Source of the DNA: Saprospiraceae bacterium
Lineage (GTDB): Bacteria > Bacteroidota > Bacteroidia > Chitinophagales > Saprospiraceae
Assembly (NCBI GenBank): GCA_020629035.1
Contig: JAHDEC010000001.1
Coordinates: 62,001 to 126,000, forward strand
DNA length: 64,000 nucleotides
Direction of reading: 5' to 3'
A model generated the notes under the pieces. The model had not been told where the DNA came from. It saw only the letters and a program-made list of their open reading frames with translations, and ran no database searches. The translations under genes were made by a program, and so were the position numbers. Positions 1 through 9,372 of this stretch are shown piece after piece; the stretch's first letter is position 1, and each line of letters begins with the position of its first letter.

Positions 1-325
1 AACTTGAAGCTTGCTCCACATTTTGAAAATATAGCTTATTTTTCGTAGTCCATCCTGATAGGTGATTATGAGTATGACTTCCAACTGTATGATTTTCCGC
101 CTCAATTTGACTTAATAAATTTTGATGCTTTTCAATATTGTCTCCCACACAAAAAAAAGTAGCCTTGGCATTGTATCTTCGCAGCGTCTTTAAAATAAAA
201 GGAGTAGATTCTGGTATGGGTCCATCATCAAAAGTTAGATAAATAACTTTTTGATTGGTATCTGCATTCCATAGGCAATCAGGAAAAATCTTTTTAAGAT
301 AACTAGGTGTCTTAATGAAGTACAT
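1..325 (-). CDS. Polysaccharide deacetylase, NodB family (3' part cut off by window edge)
   Basis: The minus strand carries an open frame from an ATG at 325 down to base 1, giving the first 108 residues; the rest lies outside the window. An in-frame TAA three codons upstream makes this ATG the likely start. NodB-fold enzymes are metal-dependent carbohydrate esterases that remove N- or O-acetyl groups from peptidoglycan, chitin-like or exopolysaccharide substrates. Visible motifs are TFDDGP at residues 31-36 (motif 1: the catalytic-base Asp followed by the metal-binding Asp) and SHTHNH at 83-88, where H84 and H88 fit the HxxxH metal ligands. The KATFFCVG stretch at 54-61 is also typical. No signal peptide is evident at the N-terminus. 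The gene is divergent from gltX with 48 bp between the starts. The family is clear, but the substrate cannot be told from this fragment. Confidence 0.9.
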   Translation of the reverse strand, partial: MYFIKTPSYLKKIFPDCLWNADTNQKVIYLTFDDGPIPESTPFILKTLRRYNAKATFFCVGDNIEKHQNLLSQIEAENHTVGSHTHNHLSGWTTKNKLYFQNVEQASS

Positions 326-373
326 GGATGTTTACTAGAATTCCTTTAAAAATACAGCAATTAAAATTAATAT

Positions 374-1900
374 ATGACTTTTGAAAAAATACGTGTAAGA
401 TTTGCACCAAGTCCCACTGGACCATTGCACATTGGAGGTGTTCGCACAGCATTGTATAATTACCTTTTTGCAAAAAAAATGAAGGGTGATTTTATTTTAC
501 GGATTGAAGATACCGATCAGACACGTTATGTACCAGGAGCTGAGGACTATATTAAAGAGTCATTGGACTGGCTAGGCTTAGCATTAAATGAAGGCCCAGG
601 ATTGGAAGGAAATTATGGTCCTTACAGGCAGTCTGAGCGAAAGCATCTCTATGCTAAGTACGCAAAACAGCTAGTCGAACAGGGTAATGCTTATTATGCC
701 TTCGATACAGCTGAAGAATTAGCTGAAGCAAGAGAAAAAGCTAAAGAAAAAGGCATTCATACCTTAAAATACGATGCAACAACTCGTATGAATATGAAGA
801 ACAGCCTTAGTCTATCTGAAGAAGAAACCGCTCAGCGATTGTCAGATGGAACGAATGTCACTATTAGGTTAAACATACCAAGAGATGAAACCATAAGCTT
901 TGAAGATATAGTCAGAGGTCAAGTGAGCTTTAATAGTAATGAATTAGATGATAAAGTAATTTTGAAAGCGGATGGAATGCCTACTTACCATCTGGCAAAC
1001 ATAGTGGATGATCACCTAATGGTCATCTCTCATGTGATTAGAGGTGAAGAATGGTTATCGAGTACTGCTCACCATGTATTGATGTATTCATTTTTTAATT
1101 GGACTCCTCCTTCTTTTGCTCATCTTCCCTTAATTCTAAAACCAAGTGGCAAAGGAAAACTCAGTAAGCGAGATGGCGCCAAGTTTGGCTTTCCAGTTTT
1201 TCCTTTAGAATGGGATGGTGGGGAAGACGGAACCTACTTAGGATTTAAGGAAGCCGGATTTACTAAAGAAGCATTACTCAACTTTCTACTTTTATTGGGT
1301 TGGTCATCTGGGGACGACATTGAAAAATATACCCTAGATGAAATGATAGAGGCTTTTGATTTATCGCGAATTATAAAATCTGGAGCTAGATTCGATTATG
1401 ATAAAGCCAAATGGTTTAATCAGCAATACATCATTGACAAATCAACTGAAGATCTGCTAAACCCTGTCAAGGAATTGTTAATCAAAGAAGGAGTTACAGA
1501 TAAGGATGATGCATATATTTCTAGCTTTATAGAGCTTATGAAAGAACGTGTAGAACTCATTCCAGAATTTTATAGCAAAGCAAGTTTCTTCTTTTCAAAA
1601 CCATCTGAGTACGATGAAAAAACCATTAGAAAGAAGTATAAAAGTGAAAATCAACCGCACTTTGATAAAATGTATTCCATCATAGAAAACATCGAAAATT
1701 TTAATTCTCAAGAAATAGAATCAAATATAAAATCGTATATTTCTGATGAAAACCTAAAGTTTGGGGAGATTCTCCCTGTTATGCGAATTGCATCTATGGG
1801 CACCATGCAAGGACCCGACTTATTTACTAGCTTGGAACTACTCGGAAGGAAAGAAGTGTTGGAAAGATGGAAAATGTTTTTCCAGCAACTTAATAATTAA
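374..1900 (+). CDS. gltX: Glutamate--tRNA ligase
   Basis: Class I glutamyl-tRNA synthetase, which charges tRNA-Glu with glutamate in the cytoplasm. The 508-residue length is normal for bacterial GluRS. The N-terminal Rossmann fold carries the HIGH-type signature within PSPTGPLHIGG (residues 12-22, HIGG at 19-22). The second class I signature, KMSKS-type, appears as KLSKR at about 262-266 within GKGKLSKRDG. The residues after about 330 form the alpha-helical anticodon-binding region expected for discriminating or non-discriminating GluRS. The ATG at 374 is the natural start because the conserved RVRFAPSPTG block follows at residue 7. The stop is 3 bp before the next small gene, so the two are probably co-transcribed. 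Housekeeping gene flanking the accessory locus. Confidence 0.97.
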   Translation: MTFEKIRVRFAPSPTGPLHIGGVRTALYNYLFAKKMKGDFILRIEDTDQTRYVPGAEDYIKESLDWLGLALNEGPGLEGNYGPYRQSERKHLYAKYAKQLVEQGNAYYAFDTAEELAEAREKAKEKGIHTLKYDATTRMNMKNSLSLSEEETAQRLSDGTNVTIRLNIPRDETISFEDIVRGQVSFNSNELDDKVILKADGMPTYHLANIVDDHLMVISHVIRGEEWLSSTAHHVLMYSFFNWTPPSFAHLPLILKPSGKGKLSKRDGAKFGFPVFPLEWDGGEDGTYLGFKEAGFTKEALLNFLLLLGWSSGDDIEKYTLDEMIEAFDLSRIIKSGARFDYDKAKWFNQQYIIDKSTEDLLNPVKELLIKEGVTDKDDAYISSFIELMKERVELIPEFYSKASFFFSKPSEYDEKTIRKKYKSENQPHFDKMYSIIENIENFNSQEIESNIKSYISDENLKFGEILPVMRIASMGTMQGPDLFTSLELLGRKEVLERWKMFFQQLNN

Positions 1901-1903
1901 CAT

Positions 1904-2086
1904 ATGGTAAAGAAGAAATTGCCGAAAGAGAAGCCAGATTTACACGAAGAACTAGATGGGTTTGATGTCCGAATAAATAGTTTTGGTGAAATCGAAGCAA
2001 ACTACAACATTGATAAATTAAACGAATTTCTTAATGATAATGTGGAGGATAAAAAAATAGGCAATATAGTAGAAGAGGAAGAGTAA
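1904..2086 (+). CDS. Small acidic conserved-type hypothetical protein downstream of gltX
   Basis: A 60-residue cytosolic-looking protein with no signal peptide or membrane segment. It has a basic N-terminus (MVKKKLPKEK), a central segment that reads like a compact fold (FDVRINSFGEIEANYNIDK, then LNEFLN), and a very acidic tail ending in EEEE. I do not recognise a named family. The ordered pattern of hydrophobic residues and the tight placement 3 bp after the gltX stop support a real translated gene rather than a chance frame. It probably shares the gltX transcript. Function unknown; no catalytic or Cys/His metal motif is visible. Confidence 0.7.
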   Translation: MVKKKLPKEKPDLHEELDGFDVRINSFGEIEANYNIDKLNEFLNDNVEDKKIGNIVEEEE

Positions 2087-2143
2087 GACATTTGCCATAA
2101 AATTTTCGTTTTAATACGGAATAAGAAGCTATTAAAATCGACC

Positions 2144-5100
2144 ATGGGTAAAAGAATACTACATTCTTTAAGCATCTTTTTAATATTTCCCGCTATTTCA
2201 TTTGGAATGGACTTTATTCCTGTGTCTGAGGATACTATTCCACCAGTAATACTTCAAGAAGCTACCAGTTTAGAAACGTCTTGCGATGATAATACTGAAA
2301 GTAATTTTGCCGTATGGTATAACGATTCAGGAGGAATGCAGGCCATGGATAATAGCGGAAATTTTACGGTAGGTCAAACCATTAGTTTCTTAGACGCACT
2401 AGATACCCTAAATAACGGATCCGAAGGTTTTTGTGGAAACAATGTATTTCTCACCATTGGTTTTTTTGCGGTTGACGATTGTGGAAATTCGTCCGATACA
2501 ACTTATGCTCTTTTTAACACATTCGATATAGTAAAACCTGAGGTACTGGTTCCGAGTTCAGATAAACAAGCTGCTTGTGGTTTTGGGATTGCGGATACGC
2601 TAGAAACCTGGTTACAATCATCAGGTGGAGCCATTGCTGAGGATCAATGTGGTGGAGTAATTTGGGATGATTATATATGGAATGATAGTGAGGGAAACAA
2701 TGGTTTTGGAAAGCTCTCCGAAGAAACGGAAATTGAAATTAATAGAACGAATTGCGATTGGTCAGTAACCGTTTCCTTTTTTGTTCGTGATGATTGCCAA
2801 AATCTAAGTGTGACCACTGGTCAGTTTTCCATAATTGACACACTTGCGCCTATCGTCGACCCTTTGCCAGTGGATTTGACTGTCCAATGCAATGCGATTC
2901 CTTCACTCAATACCTATCAGGTAGTCGATGGTTGTGATGGACTGATTGCTGCTGAGATATCTGAAGAAACAACTCAGCATCCCGATCCAGATAGTTGTAA
3001 CCATTATCAATTTGAAATAGCAAGAAAATGGGTTTTTGAAGATCGATGTGGGAATATGGATTCTATGTTTCAATCATTAGTAATTATTGATACGCTCGAA
3101 CCTCAGGTAAATTACCAGAACTCTATTTCTGTTTCTTGCAGTGCGGACTTAAACGATGTAAGTCTATTCTTAGAATTGGAAGAAAGTTGTGGAATGATTA
3201 CCGTTGAATTTGAGGACGGTCCGATAATCAATAATATTTGCGTAGATGAATTCGATCGTGCTTGGACGCTAACGGATATTTGTGGAAATACCACCTCATT
3301 TAGTCAAAACATTCAACTTCAAGATAATGAATCGCCTATTATAAATATTGAGCCTGAAAACCTGATCATTACCTGCGGTGATGTAAACGAAATAGATGAT
3401 CAAGTCAATGCCTGGATGATGGGAAGAGGAGGAGCGGAAGCAACAGATGCTTGCACTAATTTAAATAGTTTTGTGGCCATTCCAGGGAGTTATGATATTA
3501 ATGATCCTACGAGCTTTCCTGGAAGTAGTTTTTCACTGACTTTTGATGAGCTTTGTGTCAATGTTGTGGGCGGTATATTTTATGAGCAAATCGCAGACTT
3601 CGTATACTTTGATGGATGTGGTAATGCTGTAGCTTCTCAAGCTTTAGTTCAGATAGTGGATGACATGGCACCTTTGTTTAATTTTTGTCCAGATGATCTG
3701 GTTATCCAATTAGAAGGTGATGATTGTTTAGAAGACATAATCTTAGATGTACCTATAGCCGCAGATAATTGTATCCAATATCCTATAATCATTTTGGATA
3801 CCATCGCTAATCCTATTACTTCTCCTTCTCCAGGTGATGCTTCCGTATTAGTGGATTCATTACAATATATTTTTGGACCATATGAAGGAGGCTTAAATGA
3901 CCAAGAACTAGGATCAATTAGCATCTTAATTAATAATCTAGATGCAAACTCGATGGAAGAATATTTCATCATTGAAATAGAAGGTACGGTGGTTGATTCC
4001 ACTCCGATTTTACTAATCGAATGCTCAGATACTAGTTATGTACTTAATAATTTCGATGAAAACCTATGGTCCGAATGGCTAGCAGATGATATCCTTGAAA
4101 TTAACTTATATCCAAACCAACCCATTCAAGAAGTACTAGGAGTCAATGATGTTTGCCCGGGTGCAAGAGTGGATTTTATGGTTAGTTTACCCAGCATTGA
4201 AACACTAGATATCAGTTATGCTTACGCTTTAAATGAAGGAGAAGAAATCGGGCTGAATGGTGAAAGTGAAATAACTTTTCCCTTGGCTCCAGGTGAACAT
4301 TTGATTGAGATTTATGCTACAGACTGTGCTGGTAATAGAAACACATGTGAAACCCAGATAGAGATTGTAGATATTGTTCCTCCCGAGATAAGCTGCCCGG
4401 CGAACCAAACTTATGAAGTAGGAGATGATGAGTGTAGCATAAATGTTGTTTTACCAGCTGATTTCGTCTATAGTGACAATTGTTTAGGAGAAAGTGTGAG
4501 CACGTTATTAAACCCAGAAAGCATAGAGCAATCCTATCTGCAATTTGATTATGATGAGGACAATGATTTGTTTTTTGCTAATGATGTGGTGTTTGATGTG
4601 GCCATCTCATCCATTGATGGAAAATTATATGAGCCTAAAGTAAGTGTCGAATATCTTGCTGATTTTACAGAGAATGCAGGTTGGGAGTTGTATGATGAAA
4701 ATGGCAACTTATTGGGTAGTTTCACTACCAGTAATCATTGTGCTAGAAATGAGTCACCGGAAATTTTGATTGAGATTGCTGATTTTGAAGCTTGGATATT
4801 AGATGGGAATATAGGATTTACTTTAACGACAACCGGAAATGTCAGACCTTGCGGAACAGTAAATGATGACAACATTGATGAAAATAGTTTTGCCCAATTA
4901 AAACTTGTCTATCAAGAAGTGTTACCAGGATATGAGATGACAGGTGATACCCTGCTACAAGGTGATTTTGTAGCTATAGATAATGCACCAGCGCTAAACT
5001 TGGAAGTGGGCTTTTATAATGTGGTATATGAAGTTCAGGATAATTCTGAAAACTCTGCTTTTTGTGAATTTACCATCGAGGTGCTTGATCAGCAATTACC

Positions 5101-8100
5101 CAGCATAGCGTGTGTCGAAGCTGCTACTGTCGAAATAGATCCAAGCGGATTAGTTGAGTACGAACTTACGGAACTTGTGTTTGTTGAAAGCTTTGCAGAT
5201 AATTGCCCGGGAACAAATATTTCATTTGAACCAGCAAGTTTTTCTTGCGATAATATTGATACGGAAGAGCTTATCACTGTCACCATTGAGGATGGCAGTG
5301 GAAATATTAATACCTGTCAAACCTTGGTTAATATCCGTCCATTTGATTTGGAGTTAACTTTTTCTTCAGGACTTTGTGTTGGAGATACCTTGCAACTGGC
5401 AAGTAATATTCCTGATCCACCATTAATAGATGCCTATCAATACAATTGGACAGGTCCTAACGGCTTTGTATCTAATGAAAAAGAACCTTTTATCATTAGC
5501 CCAGATGCCAGTTATTCAGGTACTTATATTTTAGAAGTCGAAGGCTTTAACAGTTGTTTTACTTCAAGCTCCATCGAAGTTCTGGTGGAACAATTAGCTG
5601 ACCCAATCATTGAAGCTAGCCAAAACAATATTTGCAAAGGGGAAACCATATTATTAAACTCGACAAGCTATACAGGAGGCGTAAGTTATTCTTGGTATGA
5701 GGGATTACCACCTAATGGAATCCTGTTCCAAGAAAGTAATGGGCCTGTCATAGAAATAAGTCCGATAGAGGGAGACCATCAATATTATGTGGTTGTGGAA
5801 GGGGCAGAATGCGTCTCTAATGCTTCTGAGGTTATAGAACTATCTGTAGTAGCTAAGCCAGAAGCCAGTGTAAATGATTTTTTCATTAATGTATGCGATG
5901 GTGAACCTATTGTTTTTTCATCGGATGTATTTGATGCTAATTATACTTACTTCTGGTTTGGACCAAATGGATATACAGGCAGTGGTCAGTTTCCAGAAGG
6001 TATAGAAGAGTCTGACGAATCAAACCAGGGAAGCTATAGTTTATACATAGAAGATAGCGGCTGTTTATCTGATACAACAAGTTTTCAAGTAACAGTTTTT
6101 GCTAAGCCAGTTACTCCAATTATTAATGGTGAAACCATACTTTGTGAAGGTGGTAATTTCTTCCTTTCTGTCTCAAATATTACCAATGCAGACCAATACA
6201 TTTGGTTTAAAGATGGAGTATTATTTAGTACTGTTAATGATGCTAATAGTTTAATGGTGGAAGATGCCCAATCTACTTTGAGTGGAGCATGGGAAGTGAT
6301 CGCAAAAGTGGGCAACTGCGAGTCTGATTTGTCAAGTTCGTTTAATGTATCCGTTGAAGCACAAATTCCATTGGGCGCCAATAATGAAGGACCTGTTTGT
6401 GTAGGTGATTCTGTCCAATTAAATGCCACTTTTGTACCTGATGCAAGTTACCTATGGACTTCACCTAATAGTGAAACTTTTAGTGGCCAAAGGCCAAAGG
6501 TTTTAGCACTTCAGGGCGAATATTCTGTAACGGTGACTTCTTCGAATGGTTGTACTAGCGATGCAGTCACTTTTGTGGATTTAATAGATATCCCGACCAT
6601 CACCTCCCTAAGTAATTCAGCGCCAAATTGTTTGAGTCCAAATACTGATATACAGTTTTTTGCTACGGTTTTCCCTCCTGGTAATTACCAGTATGTTTGG
6701 ACTGGGCCAAATAATTTTAATTCAGTTGATCCAAGTCCTATCATCGAAAATGTTGGATTGAATCAAAATGGAGTCTATACATTACAACTTATAAATAATG
6801 GCTGTCCTTCAGAGGAAGTTAGTACATCAGTTTCGATGGTTTTAAACCCAGTGGATCCGGTTATCCTTGATATAGGTTCTGCATGTGTAGGCGATGATCT
6901 AGTACTGGAGACTAATTATGCCATGGAAGATAATTGTACCTTTAATTGGCAAACTCCAATAGGACAAATAACCAATGAAACAGGTACATTAAATATCTTC
7001 GAAGCAAGCATAAATGATGCAGGAGATTATTCAGTTACCGTTAATAAAGCAGGGTGTAACTCAGTCAGTTCTACTGAATATATGCTAGAAATATTTGCCA
7101 TACCTTCTCCTCCTAGTATAATTGGAACTGATGTTCTCTGTGTAGGTGAAACCATTATTTTAGAAGCCTTTAATGAGACGGGCGATATCGTTTGGTCCGG
7201 TCCCAATAATTTTACGAATGAAGTAAATATTGTAGAAATCCCAAATGCGGATTTAGACAATGAAGGCGAATATACCGTAACGCTTGAAGTTAATGGCTGC
7301 GTTTCAGATCCTTCATCTCCCTTTTTTGTAGATGTATTAGAAGATCCGGAACCGATAATAAACAGTGAAATTCAAGATACCATTTGTCGAACTAATTCGG
7401 CAAATTGGGAATATTGCTTTGATGGTATACAAGTAGATACCTTTGATTTTGTACAAGTCTACACTGAGCAGGATGTGTATGTTTCAGATCTTGAAAATGG
7501 GTGCATATCCATTGACCTCAGTACTAGTGGAGAGAGTATGTTTAGTTTCTATTTTGTGAGCTTTAAAGATGATTGTAGTTCCTTACCATCCGCTTTTTTA
7601 AATGTCGAGATTTTTGATGATATTTCTTTAATTGCTTCTATAGATGAAGATTCGCTATACATGTGTGACACAATTTTGTTTGATCTCCGAGCTAATATTC
7701 CAAGTAGTGATTTATTAGATATTGCTTGGTCTTCAAATACTAATGATGTCAAGTTTACTGATAGTACATCTATGTTTACCGATGTAATTCTTCAAGATTT
7801 TGGCACCTATGAAGTGTATCTTGAAACATCAAACCAACGATGTGGCTTAATCGGTCGGGATACCTTGAAGTTAGTTTATGAAGACGACATTAGAGCATTA
7901 GACGAACTGGTTTTTGTAGATCTAGAAAGTGAGAAATTAGTTGATTTATTTGCCAATGATGAGTCCGTTAATGAATTCACAGCATCCATTATTACAGAAC
8001 CAAGTGAGTTTGAAATTGAGTGGGAAGTGGATGGGATAAATATCATTACAAACAAGCGGTTTTTAGGTCAGGATAGTTTTAGATATGAGATTTGCAGTAA

Positions 8101-8428
8101 TGAATGTCCTACTATTTGTGATGAAGCATTGGTTGTGGTTCGAGTAGGAAATGAGGCAGATTGCTTTATCTCGAATGTACTAACACCAAACAATGATGGC
8201 TTTAATGATTATTTTGAAATCCCTTGTTTAAATACAAGACTATATCCCGATAATAAGTTGATTATTTTTAATCAATGGGGTGATGAAGTCTACAGAGCAC
8301 AGCCCTATGAAAATGATTGGGCTGGTGAATTTAATGGTAATGTTTTACCAGCAGACACCTATTTTTATATCATAGATTTTGGGACGAATCGGGAGCCTAT
8401 TCAAGGATTTATAGTTTTACACGAATGA
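2144..8428 (+). CDS. Large secreted multidomain protein with T9SS type B sorting domain (gliding-motility-associated C-terminal domain)
   Basis: A 2094-residue exported protein. A signal peptide is visible at residues 1-21 (Lys-Arg start, LSIFLIF core, ending AISFG). Residues about 30-1060 hold HYR-like and HYR modules marked by repeated D-x-CGN and P-x-I-x-C-P patterns; one HYR region (about 745-990) carries a long insertion. Residues about 1070-1800 hold roughly eight Ig/PKD-like repeats with the recurring C-x-G-[ED] start and a W-x-G-P-N core. The C-terminus (about 2007-2094) is a type B sorting domain: NVLTPNNDGFNDYF, then IFNQWGDEVY and a final GFIVLHE strand. Such domains direct Bacteroidota proteins through T9SS to the cell surface. 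The gene overlaps the next (PorP/SprF) by ATGA, suggesting translational coupling to its outer-membrane partner. An adhesin or matrix role is inferred; no enzymatic domain was seen. Confidence 0.92.
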   Translation: MGKRILHSLSIFLIFPAISFGMDFIPVSEDTIPPVILQEATSLETSCDDNTESNFAVWYNDSGGMQAMDNSGNFTVGQTISFLDALDTLNNGSEGFCGNNVFLTIGFFAVDDCGNSSDTTYALFNTFDIVKPEVLVPSSDKQAACGFGIADTLETWLQSSGGAIAEDQCGGVIWDDYIWNDSEGNNGFGKLSEETEIEINRTNCDWSVTVSFFVRDDCQNLSVTTGQFSIIDTLAPIVDPLPVDLTVQCNAIPSLNTYQVVDGCDGLIAAEISEETTQHPDPDSCNHYQFEIARKWVFEDRCGNMDSMFQSLVIIDTLEPQVNYQNSISVSCSADLNDVSLFLELEESCGMITVEFEDGPIINNICVDEFDRAWTLTDICGNTTSFSQNIQLQDNESPIINIEPENLIITCGDVNEIDDQVNAWMMGRGGAEATDACTNLNSFVAIPGSYDINDPTSFPGSSFSLTFDELCVNVVGGIFYEQIADFVYFDGCGNAVASQALVQIVDDMAPLFNFCPDDLVIQLEGDDCLEDIILDVPIAADNCIQYPIIILDTIANPITSPSPGDASVLVDSLQYIFGPYEGGLNDQELGSISILINNLDANSMEEYFIIEIEGTVVDSTPILLIECSDTSYVLNNFDENLWSEWLADDILEINLYPNQPIQEVLGVNDVCPGARVDFMVSLPSIETLDISYAYALNEGEEIGLNGESEITFPLAPGEHLIEIYATDCAGNRNTCETQIEIVDIVPPEISCPANQTYEVGDDECSINVVLPADFVYSDNCLGESVSTLLNPESIEQSYLQFDYDEDNDLFFANDVVFDVAISSIDGKLYEPKVSVEYLADFTENAGWELYDENGNLLGSFTTSNHCARNESPEILIEIADFEAWILDGNIGFTLTTTGNVRPCGTVNDDNIDENSFAQLKLVYQEVLPGYEMTGDTLLQGDFVAIDNAPALNLEVGFYNVVYEVQDNSENSAFCEFTIEVLDQQLPSIACVEAATVEIDPSGLVEYELTELVFVESFADNCPGTNISFEPASFSCDNIDTEELITVTIEDGSGNINTCQTLVNIRPFDLELTFSSGLCVGDTLQLASNIPDPPLIDAYQYNWTGPNGFVSNEKEPFIISPDASYSGTYILEVEGFNSCFTSSSIEVLVEQLADPIIEASQNNICKGETILLNSTSYTGGVSYSWYEGLPPNGILFQESNGPVIEISPIEGDHQYYVVVEGAECVSNASEVIELSVVAKPEASVNDFFINVCDGEPIVFSSDVFDANYTYFWFGPNGYTGSGQFPEGIEESDESNQGSYSLYIEDSGCLSDTTSFQVTVFAKPVTPIINGETILCEGGNFFLSVSNITNADQYIWFKDGVLFSTVNDANSLMVEDAQSTLSGAWEVIAKVGNCESDLSSSFNVSVEAQIPLGANNEGPVCVGDSVQLNATFVPDASYLWTSPNSETFSGQRPKVLALQGEYSVTVTSSNGCTSDAVTFVDLIDIPTITSLSNSAPNCLSPNTDIQFFATVFPPGNYQYVWTGPNNFNSVDPSPIIENVGLNQNGVYTLQLINNGCPSEEVSTSVSMVLNPVDPVILDIGSACVGDDLVLETNYAMEDNCTFNWQTPIGQITNETGTLNIFEASINDAGDYSVTVNKAGCNSVSSTEYMLEIFAIPSPPSIIGTDVLCVGETIILEAFNETGDIVWSGPNNFTNEVNIVEIPNADLDNEGEYTVTLEVNGCVSDPSSPFFVDVLEDPEPIINSEIQDTICRTNSANWEYCFDGIQVDTFDFVQVYTEQDVYVSDLENGCISIDLSTSGESMFSFYFVSFKDDCSSLPSAFLNVEIFDDISLIASIDEDSLYMCDTILFDLRANIPSSDLLDIAWSSNTNDVKFTDSTSMFTDVILQDFGTYEVYLETSNQRCGLIGRDTLKLVYEDDIRALDELVFVDLESEKLVDLFANDESVNEFTASIITEPSEFEIEWEVDGINIITNKRFLGQDSFRYEICSNECPTICDEALVVVRVGNEADCFISNVLTPNNDGFNDYFEIPCLNTRLYPDNKLIIFNQWGDEVYRAQPYENDWAGEFNGNVLPADTYFYIIDFGTNREPIQGFIVLHE

Positions 8429-9372
8429 GAAAATATATCGCATATATCGCTTGTTTTTGCAGCTTCTCATTATTTGGCCAGCAAGAAATTTTAAATACAC
8501 AATTTGGGTATAACAAATTAGTTTTTAATTCGGCTTATGCAGGTGTGGAAAAGTATACGACCATAACAATGGCCGTCAGAGATCAATGGAATGGTATCCC
8601 AGGAGCACCTACCAATCAACTCATTTCTGCATCGATACCTTTCAAATCTAAACGAATTGGACTAGGTGTTGTAGCTTCCCGATATACCATTGGAATTCAA
8701 GAGCGAATAACACTTAGGGGTATGTATGCTTATCGATTTGATCTTGGACCCGGAAAATTAAGTTTAGGTCTTGAAGCTTCTGGTAGAAGGTATGTAACTG
8801 ATTTTACTGATGATCGGTTACTGGCCATTGACGGCATTGATCCAGACCCTAATTTAACGCTTGCACGCTTTAACAACTTTACATTTAATACAGGTGTAGG
8901 AGCTTATTTTAAAACCAAATCATTTTATGCTTCTGTTTCATCACCTAGATTAATAAATGTATCCTTTGATGAAGATAAAAATAGCCAGTTAAGTAAAGAA
9001 AAAAGACACTTATATGCAATGGTTGGTAATTTATTTGAGCTAAAAAATGATTGGAATTTGAGTACTCAAATACTATACAAAGTAGCACAAAACTCCCCGT
9101 ACGATCTAGACTTGCAGGCAGGCTTAATTTATAAAAACGATTATCATATTGGTATTAATTATCGAGTAGGTGGTAATCGGGAGAGTGCAGGAGAATCTAT
9201 TGCTTTGCTTTTTGGGATAGAGCCATTCGAACAACTTTTCTTTGGCTTTTCGTATGACTTTACCTTGTCCGCATTAAGAAGTTATGATACAGGTTCACTC
9301 GAACTTTTGATTCAATACAGCATTGGAAAAAAGGCTAAATCCTCAGATATAATCAATCCAAGATTCTTCTAA
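8425..9372 (+). CDS. PorP/SprF family type IX secretion system membrane protein
   Basis: A 315-residue protein with an N-terminal signal peptide (MRKYIAYIACFCSFSLFGQ) and alternating beta-strand composition typical of an outer-membrane barrel. The family hallmark is seen in the first third: QFGYNKLVFNSAYAG, then AVRDQWNGIPGAPTNQLISAS, then a run of glycine-rich strands. Length fits PorP/SprF homologues (about 300-350 residues). SprF is needed for surface display of SprB in gliding flavobacteria, and paralogues of it commonly sit directly after genes for proteins with type B sorting domains. The start overlaps the stop of the upstream gene by 4 bp and the stop overlaps the next start by 1 bp, so the three genes form one operon. 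The likely client is the 2094-residue protein, which is inference from adjacency. No symbol is given because many paralogues exist per genome. Confidence 0.92.
   Translation: MRKYIAYIACFCSFSLFGQQEILNTQFGYNKLVFNSAYAGVEKYTTITMAVRDQWNGIPGAPTNQLISASIPFKSKRIGLGVVASRYTIGIQERITLRGMYAYRFDLGPGKLSLGLEASGRRYVTDFTDDRLLAIDGIDPDPNLTLARFNNFTFNTGVGAYFKTKSFYASVSSPRLINVSFDEDKNSQLSKEKRHLYAMVGNLFELKNDWNLSTQILYKVAQNSPYDLDLQAGLIYKNDYHIGINYRVGGNRESAGESIALLFGIEPFEQLFFGFSYDFTLSALRSYDTGSLELLIQYSIGKKAKSSDIINPRFF

Noticed and set aside
2087-2094. GACATTTG as a promoter for the 2144-11051 operon
   Set aside because: One mismatch to TAnnTTTG in an AT-rich gap of only 57 bp and no upstream element; too weak to list as a feature.
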